A DNA stretch of 43,838 nucleotides from Selenomonas sp. (GTDB lineage: Bacteria > Bacillota > Negativicutes > Selenomonadales > Selenomonadaceae), in assembly GCA_022773585.1 (NCBI GenBank), contig JALEZZ010000027.1, forward strand, positions 1 through 43,838. Reading direction: 5' to 3'. Positions 8,378-16,572 of the stretch are shown here, in pieces. Under the pieces are notes generated by a model. The model saw nothing but the letters and a program-made list of their open reading frames with translations. It ran no database searches and was not told where the DNA came from. Within the stretch, counting starts at the first letter, position 1. The number at the start of each line of letters is the position of its first letter. A program made the translations under genes and the position numbers.

Positions 8378-8797
8378 ATGCTGGAACAGATCATGAACTC
8401 CTCGAATTTCAACTTCCTCGGCCGGGGCCTTGCAGCAGCCAACCTCCGGCAGGAGGTCATCTCCAATAATATCGCGAATGTGAACACGCCGAATTTCAAG
8501 AAGAGCGACGTCATTTTCGAAGACCTGCTCGCCAAGGAAATCAGTGCGGGCGATGAAAACGAGCTGCCGCTCGTGCGCACGCATGACCGCCATCTGCCCA
8601 TCGGACACCCCGGCGGAGCGCAGGCGCAGATTCAGGAAGACGAAACGACGACGATGCGCGTGGACAACAACAACGTCGACATCGACGTCGAAATGGCGAC
8701 GCTCGCGAAGAACCAGCTCTACTACAATGCGATGGCGACGAATCTGGGCGGCTACATCACGAAGCTGCGCAACGTCATCACGAGCGGTCAGTCGTAA
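8378..8797 (+). CDS. flgB: Flagellar basal-body rod protein FlgB
   Basis: Proximal rod subunit and first gene of the fla/che cluster. The 139-residue protein (family about 130-140) has the rod/hook N-terminal signature with ISNNIANVNTPNFKKSDV at about 28-45. Its C-terminal helix region (MATLAKNQLYYNAMATNL) forms the second half of the D0 coiled coil. A purine-rich GAAGGGATG lies upstream with rather long spacing, and an in-frame ATG at 8393 is a possible shorter start. flgC follows after 83 bases. Confidence 0.95.
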   Translation: MLEQIMNSSNFNFLGRGLAAANLRQEVISNNIANVNTPNFKKSDVIFEDLLAKEISAGDENELPLVRTHDRHLPIGHPGGAQAQIQEDETTTMRVDNNNVDIDVEMATLAKNQLYYNAMATNLGGYITKLRNVITSGQS

Positions 8798-8880
8798 AGC
8801 GGCTGAAAGCACCGGACGGGGATGCCGGATGCAGAAGGAACAGCGGAAAATCGGAATGGATAGGAAATGAGGGCAAAGAT

Positions 8881-9327
8881 ATGAGCATGTTTCTGGGAAT
8901 CGATGCAGCAGCCTCCGGCCTGACGGCCGAGCGCCTGCGCATGGACGTCATATCGAACAACATCGCGAATGCGAATACGACGCGGACGGCGCAGGGCGGT
9001 GCCTATCATCGCCGGTTCGTCGTTTTCGAGCCGCGCGAGGCATCTGGCGGCGCGTTTTCAAGTTTCCTGCAGAAAGCGGCGAACAAGCTGCAGGCGGGCG
9101 ATGGCGTGCGCGCTGTCGGCATCGAGTCCGACCCGACGCAGGGCCCGCTCGTCTATGACCCGGGACACCCCGACGCGAATGCGCAGGGCTATGTCGAGCG
9201 CCCGAATGTCAACATCGTCGCCGAAATGGTGGACATGATCACGGCCTCGCGTGCCTATGAGGCGAATACGACGACGGTCAATGCCGCCAAGGCCATGGTG
9301 ACGAAAGCCCTCGACATGGGCAAGTGA
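8881..9327 (+). CDS. flgC: Flagellar basal-body rod protein FlgC
   Basis: Proximal rod subunit, 148 residues. The N-terminus MSMFLGIDAAASGLTAERLRM with ISNNIANANTT is the FlgC form of the rod signature. The C-terminus carries NIVAEMVDMITASRAYEAN, the standard C-terminal D0 helix. It is preceded by GAGGGCAAAG. It follows flgB and precedes fliE as in Bacillus. Confidence 0.96.
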   Translation: MSMFLGIDAAASGLTAERLRMDVISNNIANANTTRTAQGGAYHRRFVVFEPREASGGAFSSFLQKAANKLQAGDGVRAVGIESDPTQGPLVYDPGHPDANAQGYVERPNVNIVAEMVDMITASRAYEANTTTVNAAKAMVTKALDMGK

Positions 9328-9359
9328 TGGTAGCAGATAGAAAGGCGAGGTGAATGACG

Positions 9360-9671
9360 ATGCAGATGGAAGCCCTCCAGATGACACCGGTGCGCCCGGT
9401 GCACATGAGTGCCGAAAGCCATCTCGGCGAGACACTGCCGAAAGATGAGGTCAAAGGATTTTCGGACTACCTGACGGATGCGCTCAAGGAGACGAACCAG
9501 CTCCAGATCGATAGCGACAAGTGGAATGCCGCGCTCGCAGCTGGCAAGGTCGACGATGTCTCGCAGGTCGTCATCGCCTCGCAGAAGGCTGATATTGCCC
9601 TGCAGCTCACGCTCCAAATCCGGAACCGGGCAGTCTCTGCCTATCAGGAGATCATGCGCATGCAGGTGTGA
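9360..9671 (+). CDS. fliE: Flagellar hook-basal body complex protein FliE
   Basis: FliE joins the MS ring to the rod and is an early export substrate. The 103-residue protein has the family's C-terminal half: FSDYLTDALKETNQLQ, then DVSQVVIASQKADIALQLTLQIRNRAVSAYQEIMRMQV (given here in two parts of the same region, residues about 35-103). ATG 9360 is chosen over ATG 9354 because GAGGTGA at 9347-9353 is then spaced 6-9 bases away. Confidence 0.94.
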   Translation: MQMEALQMTPVRPVHMSAESHLGETLPKDEVKGFSDYLTDALKETNQLQIDSDKWNAALAAGKVDDVSQVVIASQKADIALQLTLQIRNRAVSAYQEIMRMQV

Positions 9672-9730
9672 CGTGACTTTCCGAGAAAAGGACGGCCACA
9701 GGCCACGAAATGCGCGAAGGGATTGAGAAC

Positions 9731-11389
9731 ATGGCGGAAGACAAAGCAGAAAACGCAGAGGAAAAAGCGCCGCAGCCGAAGTGGAAAGAACGCTATCTGC
9801 AGCTTTGGAACAAATACAGCAAGAAACAGAAATACATTTTCTTTGGAATCGTGCTCGCCATCCTCATCGCCATCGTGGGCGTCGGCGCATGGTACGGCAG
9901 CAAGCCGGACATGGTGCCGCTGTTCACGAACATGGAGGCGAAGGATGCTGGCGAGGTCGCAGCCAAGCTCAAGGAAGACAAGGTCAATTACGAAGTCCAG
10001 GAGAACAAGCAGGGCACGACGATTCTCGTGCCGTCCGACAAGGTGCATGAGACGCGCCTGAGCCTCGCGACGGAAGGACTGCCGCGCGGCCAGAAGGGCT
10101 TCGAAATCTTTGACGACAGCAAGCTCGGCGTCACGGAATTCCAGAACAAGGTCAACTACCTGCAGGCGCTGCAGGGCGAGCTCACGCGCACGATCGAGCA
10201 GATTGATGCCGTGCAGAAGGCCCGCGTCCACATCGTGCTGCCGGAAGACAGCCTCTACAAGAAGAACGAGAAGCCGGCCACGGCGTCCATCATGCTGATG
10301 CTGAAGCCGAACCAGGAGCTTCAGAAAAAAGAAATCAAGGGCATCGTGAACCTCGCGGCGCACAGCATCCAGGGCCTGCAGCCGGAGAACATCACGATTG
10401 TCGATGAGACGGGCAAGATCCTCAACGATCCGGACGAACTCGACGAGAAGAGCGTCGGCGCCAAGACGATGACGCAGCTCGAGATGACGAAGAAAGTCCA
10501 GGACAACATCCAGAAGAACATCCAGTCGCTCCTCGACCAGGCGCTCGGCGAAGGCCGCGCTGTCGCGCGCGTCAGCGTCGAACTCGATTTCGACGACACG
10601 ACAACGGACACGCAGACGTTCACTCCGGTCGTCGACGACTCGGGCATCATCCGCAGCCAGCAGGACAGCAACGAGACGTATAACGGCACCGCGACGAATC
10701 CGGGCGGCCCGGCCGGCGTCCAGTCGAATGTCCCGGGCTATGTCGCCCAGAACGGCACGTCGAATGCCAACTACGAGAAAAAGGAATCGACGAAGAACTA
10801 CGAGATCAACGAGGAAAAGAAGAAGGTCATCGCTTCGCCGGGCTCGATCCGCCGTCTCAACGTCGCCGTGCTCGTCAATGACGACGTCAATGCGACGCAG
10901 CAGGACAGCATCATGCGCTCGGTGAGCTCGGCTGCCGGCATCAACCAGGATCGCGGCGACACGATTTCCGTCGAGCCGCTGCCGTTCAGCACGGAGGCGC
11001 GTGACCGCCTCGCCGCAGAGCAGCAGGCCGAAAAAGACCGCGCTGACCGAATCTTCTACGCGGAGGTCGCCGGCGTGATCCTCCTGCTCGCCCTCATTAT
11101 CGGCGCCATTCTCTGGCGTCGCCACAAGAAGAAGAAAGAGGCAGAAGCAGCCGCGGAGGCAGCTCGTCTCGAAGCCGAAGAACAGCAGCGCATCGCCGAG
11201 GAACAGGCGCGCGCCGAAGCCATCGCGAATGGCACGCTCACGGAGGATGGCGAACCAGTGGAAGAGGAAGAACTCTCGGAAGAGGAGCAGAAGCGCCTCT
11301 CCGAAAAACAGCAGATTATGGAACTCATCGACCAGAAGCCGGCCGAAGTGGCAATGCTCATCAAGACTTGGCTTTCGGAGGACGAATAA
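9731..11389 (+). CDS. fliF: Flagellar M-ring protein FliF
   Basis: Membrane ring (MS-ring) on which the rod, export gate and switch are built. The 552-residue protein has an N-terminal membrane segment at about 31-51, ring-building YscJ/FliF-type domains with QKVNYLQALQGELTRTIEQ-like sequence, and a low-complexity middle loop at about 300-350. A second membrane segment lies near 437-458 (AEVAGVILLLALIIGAILW), followed by a charged Ala/Glu-rich cytoplasmic tail. The last residues (MLIKTWLSEDE) match the segment that in the family docks onto FliG. ATG 9731 is preferred to ATG 9710, since GAAGGGAT precedes only the former at proper spacing. Confidence 0.96.
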   Translation: MAEDKAENAEEKAPQPKWKERYLQLWNKYSKKQKYIFFGIVLAILIAIVGVGAWYGSKPDMVPLFTNMEAKDAGEVAAKLKEDKVNYEVQENKQGTTILVPSDKVHETRLSLATEGLPRGQKGFEIFDDSKLGVTEFQNKVNYLQALQGELTRTIEQIDAVQKARVHIVLPEDSLYKKNEKPATASIMLMLKPNQELQKKEIKGIVNLAAHSIQGLQPENITIVDETGKILNDPDELDEKSVGAKTMTQLEMTKKVQDNIQKNIQSLLDQALGEGRAVARVSVELDFDDTTTDTQTFTPVVDDSGIIRSQQDSNETYNGTATNPGGPAGVQSNVPGYVAQNGTSNANYEKKESTKNYEINEEKKKVIASPGSIRRLNVAVLVNDDVNATQQDSIMRSVSSAAGINQDRGDTISVEPLPFSTEARDRLAAEQQAEKDRADRIFYAEVAGVILLLALIIGAILWRRHKKKKEAEAAAEAARLEAEEQQRIAEEQARAEAIANGTLTEDGEPVEEEELSEEEQKRLSEKQQIMELIDQKPAEVAMLIKTWLSEDE

Positions 11390-12421
11390 ATGGCAGCAGA
11401 TATGTATGGCGTGGAGGAAGAAGAACTCACAAACCAGCAGAAGGCCGCCGTGCTCTTCATCGCGCTGGGGCCGGAGTATTCCGCCAAGCTCTTCAAACAC
11501 ATGGATGACGACGAGATCGAGCGCGTGACGCTCGAGATTGCGAACCAGAAACAGGTCAGCGCCGACCAGAAAGCGGCCGTCATCAGCGAATTCTACCAGA
11601 TGGCCATGGCCAAGGATTACATCTCGACCGGCGGCCTCGAGTACGCGCAGAACGTCCTCGAGAAAGCCCTCGGTGCCGAGAAGGCCATGGACATCATCAA
11701 CCGCCTCACGACGAGCCTGCAGGTGCGTCCGTTCGACTTCCTCAGGAAGACCGATCCGTCGCAGCTCATGAACTTCATCCAGAACGAGCATCCGCAGACC
11801 ATCGCGCTCATCATGGCCTACCTCGAGCCAGACCAGGCTGCGACCGTCCTCGGCTCGCTGCCGCCGGACCAGCAGGCCGATGTCGCGAAGCGCATCGCCG
11901 TCATGGATCGCACCTCGCCAGACGTCATCCGCGAGGTCGAGCGCGTGCTCGAGCGCAAGCTCTCGACGCTCGTCACGCAGGACTTCACGACGGCCGGCGG
12001 CGTCAAGAGCGTCGTCGAGATGCTCAACCGCGTCGACCGCACGACCGAGAAATCCATCCTCGAAAATCTCGAAGTGGACAATCCGGAACTTGCCGAGGAG
12101 ATCAAGCGCCTCATGTTCGTGTTCGAGGACATCGTCCTGCTCGACGACCGCTCCCTGCAGCTCGTGCTGCGCGGCGTCGATACGAAAGACCTCTCTCTCG
12201 CACTCAAGGCCACGCCGAAGGAAGTTGCCGACAAAGTCTACAAGAACATGTCTTCGCGTGCTGCCGATATGCTCCGCGAGGAAATCGAGTTCATGGGCCC
12301 GGTCAAGATTCGCGACGTCGAAGAAGCACAGCAGAAGATCGTCAACATCATCCGTACGATGGAAGACAAGGGCGAGATCGTCATTTCGCGCGGCGGCAAG
12401 GGGGACGAGATGATTGTCTAA
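11390..12421 (+). CDS. fliG: Flagellar motor switch protein FliG
   Basis: Rotor protein that receives torque from the stators and sets rotation direction. The 343-residue protein has the N-terminal FliF-binding domain (KAAVLFIALG), the middle domain with the EHPQT motif, and the C-terminal torque helix region (EDIVLLDDRSLQLVLRGVD). The last contains the conserved charged residues that face the stator. Length is normal. The ATG directly abuts the fliF stop, and GGAGG lies in the end of fliF, so translation is coupled. Confidence 0.97.
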   Translation: MAADMYGVEEEELTNQQKAAVLFIALGPEYSAKLFKHMDDDEIERVTLEIANQKQVSADQKAAVISEFYQMAMAKDYISTGGLEYAQNVLEKALGAEKAMDIINRLTTSLQVRPFDFLRKTDPSQLMNFIQNEHPQTIALIMAYLEPDQAATVLGSLPPDQQADVAKRIAVMDRTSPDVIREVERVLERKLSTLVTQDFTTAGGVKSVVEMLNRVDRTTEKSILENLEVDNPELAEEIKRLMFVFEDIVLLDDRSLQLVLRGVDTKDLSLALKATPKEVADKVYKNMSSRAADMLREEIEFMGPVKIRDVEEAQQKIVNIIRTMEDKGEIVISRGGKGDEMIV

Positions 12422-13235
12422 GGTCATCAAGGCGGCCCAATGGGAAGCCAAACCGATGGTCATCAAGGCTCCGGAGCCTCCGAAGATCGAGCCCTCCGAG
12501 GAAGAGAAAGAAGAACAGAAGAAAGCGGAGGAGCAGAAGCCGAAATTCGACGTTGAAGCTTATAAGCGCCGCCTCGTTGCCGTTGCGGCTAAGGAAAAGC
12601 GCGCGGCAGTGCTCCTGAAGAAAGCCAAGCTGGAGAGCGAGAAAATCATCCAGCAGGCCAAGAATGAGCGCGACCGCCTGATGGCGGAAGCCCGCCAGGA
12701 ATGCGTTGAACTCCGCGAGGATGCCGCGCGCCTCGGCCATGAAGAAGGCCTGCGCCGCGGCGAGGAAGAAGGCCGCGACGAGGCGAAAAAGGCGATGAAG
12801 GATGCTGTCCAGAACGCCAACAAGCAGGCAGAAAAGACGCTGAAAGACGCGAAGGATGCGACGAGCGACTACCTATCGAAAGCTGAGGACGACGTCACGT
12901 CCATCGCGCTCGCCATCGTCGAGAAAATCCTGCCACAGCACTTCATCGACGTGCCGCAGGTCATCCTGCCGCTTGTGCAGAAGTCTCTCGAAAAGGTCAA
13001 GGACCAGAAGGAAATCAACATCCATGTAGCTCCCGATGTCTATGACCTCGTGCTCCTCGCGCGCGATGAATTCCGCAGCCGCCTGACGGGCACGGGCGCC
13101 GAGCTCACCGTCACATCGGATGAGAGCCTCGTGCCAGGCGACTGTGTCATCGAGACGCCGAACGGCGGCGTCGATGCGCGCCTCCAGACCCAGATCGAGC
13201 TCATCCGCCAAGCCATCGAGGAAGTGAAAGCCTGA
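12414..13235 (+). CDS. fliH: Flagellar assembly protein FliH
   Basis: Regulator and stator-like partner of the export ATPase FliI. The 273-residue protein has a charged N-terminal region, a long coiled coil (about 60-155, rich in K/E/A), and a C-terminal part with ALAIVEKILPQHF and VPGDCVIETPNGGVDARLQTQ typical of FliH/HrpE. TTG 12414 is taken as the start because GGGGGACGAG lies 6-8 bases upstream and the overlap with fliG is only 8 bases. An ATG at 12456 is the alternative. The order fliG-fliH-fliI supports the call. Confidence 0.93.
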   Translation: MSKVIKAAQWEAKPMVIKAPEPPKIEPSEEEKEEQKKAEEQKPKFDVEAYKRRLVAVAAKEKRAAVLLKKAKLESEKIIQQAKNERDRLMAEARQECVELREDAARLGHEEGLRRGEEEGRDEAKKAMKDAVQNANKQAEKTLKDAKDATSDYLSKAEDDVTSIALAIVEKILPQHFIDVPQVILPLVQKSLEKVKDQKEINIHVAPDVYDLVLLARDEFRSRLTGTGAELTVTSDESLVPGDCVIETPNGGVDARLQTQIELIRQAIEEVKA

Positions 13236-14608
13236 TGCAGGTCGATATCAAAAAATTCACGGATGCCGTCAAAAGCTCCGTGTCCATCAAACTCACAGGC
13301 AAGGTCACGCAGGTCGTCGGCCTCGTCATCGAGTCGCAGGGCCCGACGGTCAGCGTCGGCGAGCTCTGCTACGTGAGTTCGCATTTCCCCAATGTCCCGC
13401 CCGTGCCGGCCGAAGTGGTCGGTTTCCGGGAGGGATTTGTCATGCTCATGCCCGTCGGCGAAATGCAGGGCATCGGGCCGGGCTGCGAGGTCGTCTCGGC
13501 GCAGAAGACGCTGAAAGTCAAAGTCGGGCCGGAACTCCTCGGCCGCGTGCTCGACGGCCTCGGCAATCCGATGGACGAAAAGGGGCCGATCCTCACGAAG
13601 AAGGAATACCCCCTGCAGGCACCGCCGCCCGCGCCGCTCAAGCGCCCGCGCATCCACGAGCATCTCTACGTCGGCGTGCGCGCCATTGACGGCCTCATCA
13701 CGATGGGCGACGGCCAGCGCATCGGCATCATGGCGGGCTCGGGCGTCGGCAAATCGACGCTTTTATCCATGATCGCCCGCAACACGGAAGCCGACATCAG
13801 CGTCATCGCGCTCGTCGGCGAGCGTGGCCGCGAGGTGCGCGACTTCATCGAGCGCGACCTCGGCGAAGAAGGGCTCAAGCGCTCCGTCGTCGTCGTCGCG
13901 ACGTCCGACCAGCCCGCGCTCGTGCGCATCAAGGGTGCCATGACGGCCACGGCCATCGCGGAGTATTTCCGCGACCAGGGCCACAAGGTCATCCTCATGA
14001 TGGATTCCGTCACGCGCTTCGCGATGGCACAGCGCGAAGTCGGCCTGACCGTCGGCGAGCCACCGGCGACGCGCGGCTACACGCCGTCCGTCTTCGCCAT
14101 GCTGCCGCGCCTCCTCGAGCGCGCGGGCACGAGCGACAAGGGCTCCATCACGGGCATCTATACCGTGCTCGTCGATGGCGACGACATGAACGAGCCGATT
14201 GCCGATGCCGTGCGCTCGATTCTCGACGGCCATATCGTGCTCTCGCGCAGCATTGCCGCACAGAACCATTTTCCGGCCATCGACATCATGACGAGCGTCA
14301 GCCGTGTCATGAACGAGGTCGTCTCGAAAGAGCACCTGACAGCGGCGCAGCGCATGCGCCAGCTCATGGCCGTCTACCGCGACGCCGAAGACCTCATCCA
14401 CATCGGTGCCTATGTCAAGGGCTCGAGCGCGAAGATCGACGAATCCATTGCGAAGATTGACGCCATCAACGACTTCCTCTGCCAGGGCATCTTCGAGGTC
14501 GATGGCTATGAGGAAACCGAGCAGAAGCTCGAAGCCATCACGGGACAGCCGCCGGCGGCTCCGGCACCACCGCCGCCGCAGGAGAATGCGAAAGCCGCCG
14601 CAGGGTGA
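13235..14608 (+). CDS. fliI: Flagellum-specific export ATPase FliI
   Basis: Hexameric F1-beta-like ATPase of the flagellar type III export system. The 457-residue protein has Walker A AGSGVGKST at 167-175, a VALVGERGREVRDFIE segment and MDSVTRFAMAQREVGL, all diagnostic for FliI/YscN ATPases. ATG overlaps the fliH stop (TGATG). The C-terminus runs into a proline/alanine-rich tail (QPPAAPAPPPPQENAKAAAG), and the stop lies in the first unit of a 21-base tandem repeat. Confidence 0.97.
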   Translation: MQVDIKKFTDAVKSSVSIKLTGKVTQVVGLVIESQGPTVSVGELCYVSSHFPNVPPVPAEVVGFREGFVMLMPVGEMQGIGPGCEVVSAQKTLKVKVGPELLGRVLDGLGNPMDEKGPILTKKEYPLQAPPPAPLKRPRIHEHLYVGVRAIDGLITMGDGQRIGIMAGSGVGKSTLLSMIARNTEADISVIALVGERGREVRDFIERDLGEEGLKRSVVVVATSDQPALVRIKGAMTATAIAEYFRDQGHKVILMMDSVTRFAMAQREVGLTVGEPPATRGYTPSVFAMLPRLLERAGTSDKGSITGIYTVLVDGDDMNEPIADAVRSILDGHIVLSRSIAAQNHFPAIDIMTSVSRVMNEVVSKEHLTAAQRMRQLMAVYRDAEDLIHIGAYVKGSSAKIDESIAKIDAINDFLCQGIFEVDGYEETEQKLEAITGQPPAAPAPPPPQENAKAAAG

Positions 14609-14656
14609 TGAAAGGCCGCCGCAAGGTGATGGAAAGCTGCCGCAAGGTGATGAAAA
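14594..14656 (+). repeat. Three tandem 21-bp units at the fliI-fliJ junction
   Basis: Units 14594-14614, 14615-14635 and 14636-14656 share the pattern GCYGCCGCARGGTGATGRAA. Each contains AGGTGATG or GGGTGATG, that is, a Shine-Dalgarno-like core with an ATG. The fliI stop lies in unit 1, and the fliJ ATG comes directly after unit 3. Exact unit lengths with few changes point to recent slippage duplication. Confidence 0.85.
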
Positions 14657-15124
14657 ATGAAGAAATTCAAGTTCCAGCTCGAAACGCTCCTGCGCGTCAC
14701 GCGCAGCAAGAAGGAAGATGCCGAAGTCGCGTTCGCGAACGCCTCGCGCGAGCTTGAGGACAAGCGCGCCCACATGCAGATGCTTTTGACAGAGATGCAG
14801 CAGGGACAGCGCGAGTTCGAGGCCATCACGCAGGAGGGCAAGCGCGTGACGGTGGGGAGGCTCATGGATTTCAACAGCTTCTTCCAGTGGAAGCGCGAGC
14901 AGATCGAGATGCAGCAGCAGCTCATCCTGCAGGCGAAAGCCGAGCGGCAGAAACGGCTCAAGGAGCTCATGGAAGTCATGAGCTACCTCAAGAGCATCGA
15001 GCAGCTCAAGGAAAAGCGGCTGCAGGAATACAAAGACGCGGCCCTTCACGAAGAGCAGAAGATGCTCGACGAGATCGGCCTGCAGCTCTATATGAGGAAT
15101 GGGAAGGTAAGGGATGCAGTATGA
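14657..15124 (+). CDS. fliJ: Flagellar export chaperone FliJ
   Basis: Soluble export-apparatus protein that forms a coiled coil in the centre of the FliI ring and couples ATPase and export gate. The 155-residue protein starts [19 protein letters not shown], the classic FliJ opening. It is helical throughout, with heptads rich in K, E, Q and R, and has no other domain. The start is set by the RBS in the third 21-base repeat. It overlaps the next gene by ATGA. Confidence 0.93.
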   Translation: MKKFKFQLETLLRVTRSKKEDAEVAFANASRELEDKRAHMQMLLTEMQQGQREFEAITQEGKRVTVGRLMDFNSFFQWKREQIEMQQQLILQAKAERQKRLKELMEVMSYLKSIEQLKEKRLQEYKDAALHEEQKMLDEIGLQLYMRNGKVRDAV

Positions 15125-15774
15125 TTGATATGGGAGACATCACGCGCGTCCAGCAGCGCATCGCGCAGCTGCAGAAGTCCTTCATGGGACTCCAGCAGGT
15201 GCCGGGCGCTGTCGGATTTGACGCACAGCTGCAGCAGGCCATCGCGGCGCAGAAAGCGGCCGAAGCCGCCAAGGGACAGGCGAGCGGTGCAAATGCTGCA
15301 CAGGCACCCGCGAAGACGAATGCAGCGCAGTCTGCGACGCAGGCGACGCTCCCCGTGAACGTTGGCACGGGCCTCAAAGCTGTTTCCGACCTGCCGGCCG
15401 CTGATGGCGACCTTGCGACGATGGTGAAGGATGCTGCGCGCGACCAGAACGTCGATGCGCGCCTCGTCAATGCCATCGCGCAGGCAGAGTCGGGCGGCGA
15501 TCAGTCGGCCGTCTCGCCGGTCGGCGCCATCGGCGTCATGCAGCTCATGCCGGACACGGCAGCGGGCCTCGGCGTCAATCCCTATGACAAGAAGCAGAAC
15601 ATCGAGGGCGGCGCGAAATACCTGCGCGAGATGCTTGACACGTTCGGCGGCGACGTGAAGAAGGCCGTCGCCGCCTACAACGCGGGCCCTGCTGCCGTCA
15701 AAGCCTATGGCGGCGTGCCGCCGTATCCTGAGACGCAGGCCTATGTCGACCGCGTGCTCGACCTGTACCGCTGA
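15121..15774 (+). CDS. Lytic transglycosylase (SLT domain) in the flagellar operon
   Basis: Cuts peptidoglycan glycan strands, probably to let the rod cross the wall. The 217-residue protein has a Q/A-rich N-terminal part (about 10-80) and an SLT domain at about 100-217. The catalytic glutamate is E123 in AQAESGGDQ, followed by the conserved [10 protein letters not shown] and [12 protein letters not shown] motifs. There is no signal peptide at the N-terminus, so it may be exported by the flagellar system itself, like FlgJ-type enzymes (inference). ATG overlaps the fliJ stop. Bacillus has no such gene between fliJ and motE/ylxF. The name is left blank because it is not FlgJ in architecture. 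Confidence 0.9.
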   Translation: MIDMGDITRVQQRIAQLQKSFMGLQQVPGAVGFDAQLQQAIAAQKAAEAAKGQASGANAAQAPAKTNAAQSATQATLPVNVGTGLKAVSDLPAADGDLATMVKDAARDQNVDARLVNAIAQAESGGDQSAVSPVGAIGVMQLMPDTAAGLGVNPYDKKQNIEGGAKYLREMLDTFGGDVKKAVAAYNAGPAAVKAYGGVPPYPETQAYVDRVLDLYR

Positions 15775-15807
15775 GACCGCTGACATCTGACGGAGGTGAA
15801 CGAAAAC

Positions 15808-16512
15808 ATGGCCAAGGCCAAAGAGGAAGAAGAGTACGATGACGACGAATACGAAGATGATGATGAATACGATGACGAAGAACCGCCAAAGAAACACCGG
15901 CTTCTGAAGATCCTGCTGATCCTCCTGCTGCTCATCGTTCTGGTCATCGGCGGCTTCGCGCTCGGCATCTATCTGCGCATCTTTGATGCGCAGGAAGCCA
16001 ACGAGAAGCTCGGCCTCTACAACCTGCCTGTCATCGGCCAGTATTTCGTCAAGCCTGCGCCGACGGAAGAAGATATGCAGAACACGCCGGCCGAGGACGT
16101 CAAGCCCGATCCGGAGGCTGACAAGAAGGATCAGAAGGATTCGAAGAAAGTCCAGCTTTCGAAGAAGGAAATCGAGAAGCAGATGAAGGATCGCCAGGCG
16201 GCCGAGCGAAAGCGCGTCTCGAAGCTCGCACGTCTCTACAACGAGATGAAGCCGGCCGATGCCGCTGCCGCGATGGATCAGCTCGACGATGACACCTGCA
16301 TCGCCATCCTCCAGCGCATGGAGGAAGGCCAGGCAGCCAAGATCCTTGCCGAGTTCGATGCGTCGAAGACCGCGCGCCTCACGAAGATCATGTACGAGGG
16401 CAAGCAGAAGACGCTGACGAGCCCGAGCGATCTCCAGAAGATGATCGAGCAGGGACAGGACGCTGGAGCGGCTGACAGCCAGAACGGCACGCAGACAGCG
16501 CAAACCCAATGA
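15808..16512 (+). CDS. MotE/YlxF-like membrane protein with MgtE-N/FliG-like domain
   Basis: Predicted single-pass membrane protein of 234 residues. A strongly acidic cytoplasmic start (EEEEYDDDEYEDDDEYDDEE) is followed by a hydrophobic helix at about 35-58, a linker and a coiled coil (about 105-150). The final domain carries ARLYNEMKPADAAAAMDQLDDD and ILQRMEEGQAAKIL, the repeat form seen in MgtE-N and FliG-M folds. MotE proteins act as periplasmic chaperones for stator MotB in some species, and YlxF holds the same slot in Bacillus. ATG 15808 has GGAGGTGA 8 bases upstream. Function in this organism is inferred. Confidence 0.8.
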   Translation: MAKAKEEEEYDDDEYEDDDEYDDEEPPKKHRLLKILLILLLLIVLVIGGFALGIYLRIFDAQEANEKLGLYNLPVIGQYFVKPAPTEEDMQNTPAEDVKPDPEADKKDQKDSKKVQLSKKEIEKQMKDRQAAERKRVSKLARLYNEMKPADAAAAMDQLDDDTCIAILQRMEEGQAAKILAEFDASKTARLTKIMYEGKQKTLTSPSDLQKMIEQGQDAGAADSQNGTQTAQTQ

Positions 16513-16522
16513 AATTTTCATT

Positions 16523-16548
16523 TAAGAAAATCCGAAAATCGTCGATAT
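16523..16548 (+). promoter_or_regulatory. Candidate sigma-D (FliA) promoter before fliK
   Basis: TAAG at 16523-16526, a 14-base spacer, then GTCGATAT at 16541-16548 compare with the sigma-D consensus TAAA-N14-16-GCCGATAT (3 of 4 and 7 of 8). It lies in a short AT-rich gap unlike the flanking GC-rich coding DNA. It could give late expression of fliK, flgD and flgE. Confidence 0.4.
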
Positions 16549-16572
16549 ACCATATAGAAAGGAGGTGACAGC

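Noticed and set aside
9644..12466. A 940-codon open frame on the minus strand opposite fliF-fliG (and similar long minus frames at 2124-3563, 5574-7034 and 34721-37375)
   Set aside because: They run antisense to clear conserved genes. In GC-rich genes with G/C third positions the opposite strand is often open by chance. The translations are Arg/Leu/Asp-biased with no recognisable domain.
16516..16536. CodY-box-like AATTTTC...GAAAATC before fliK
   Set aside because: The half sites are separated by six bases rather than one, so it does not fit the CodY box; chance is likely in an AT-rich gap.
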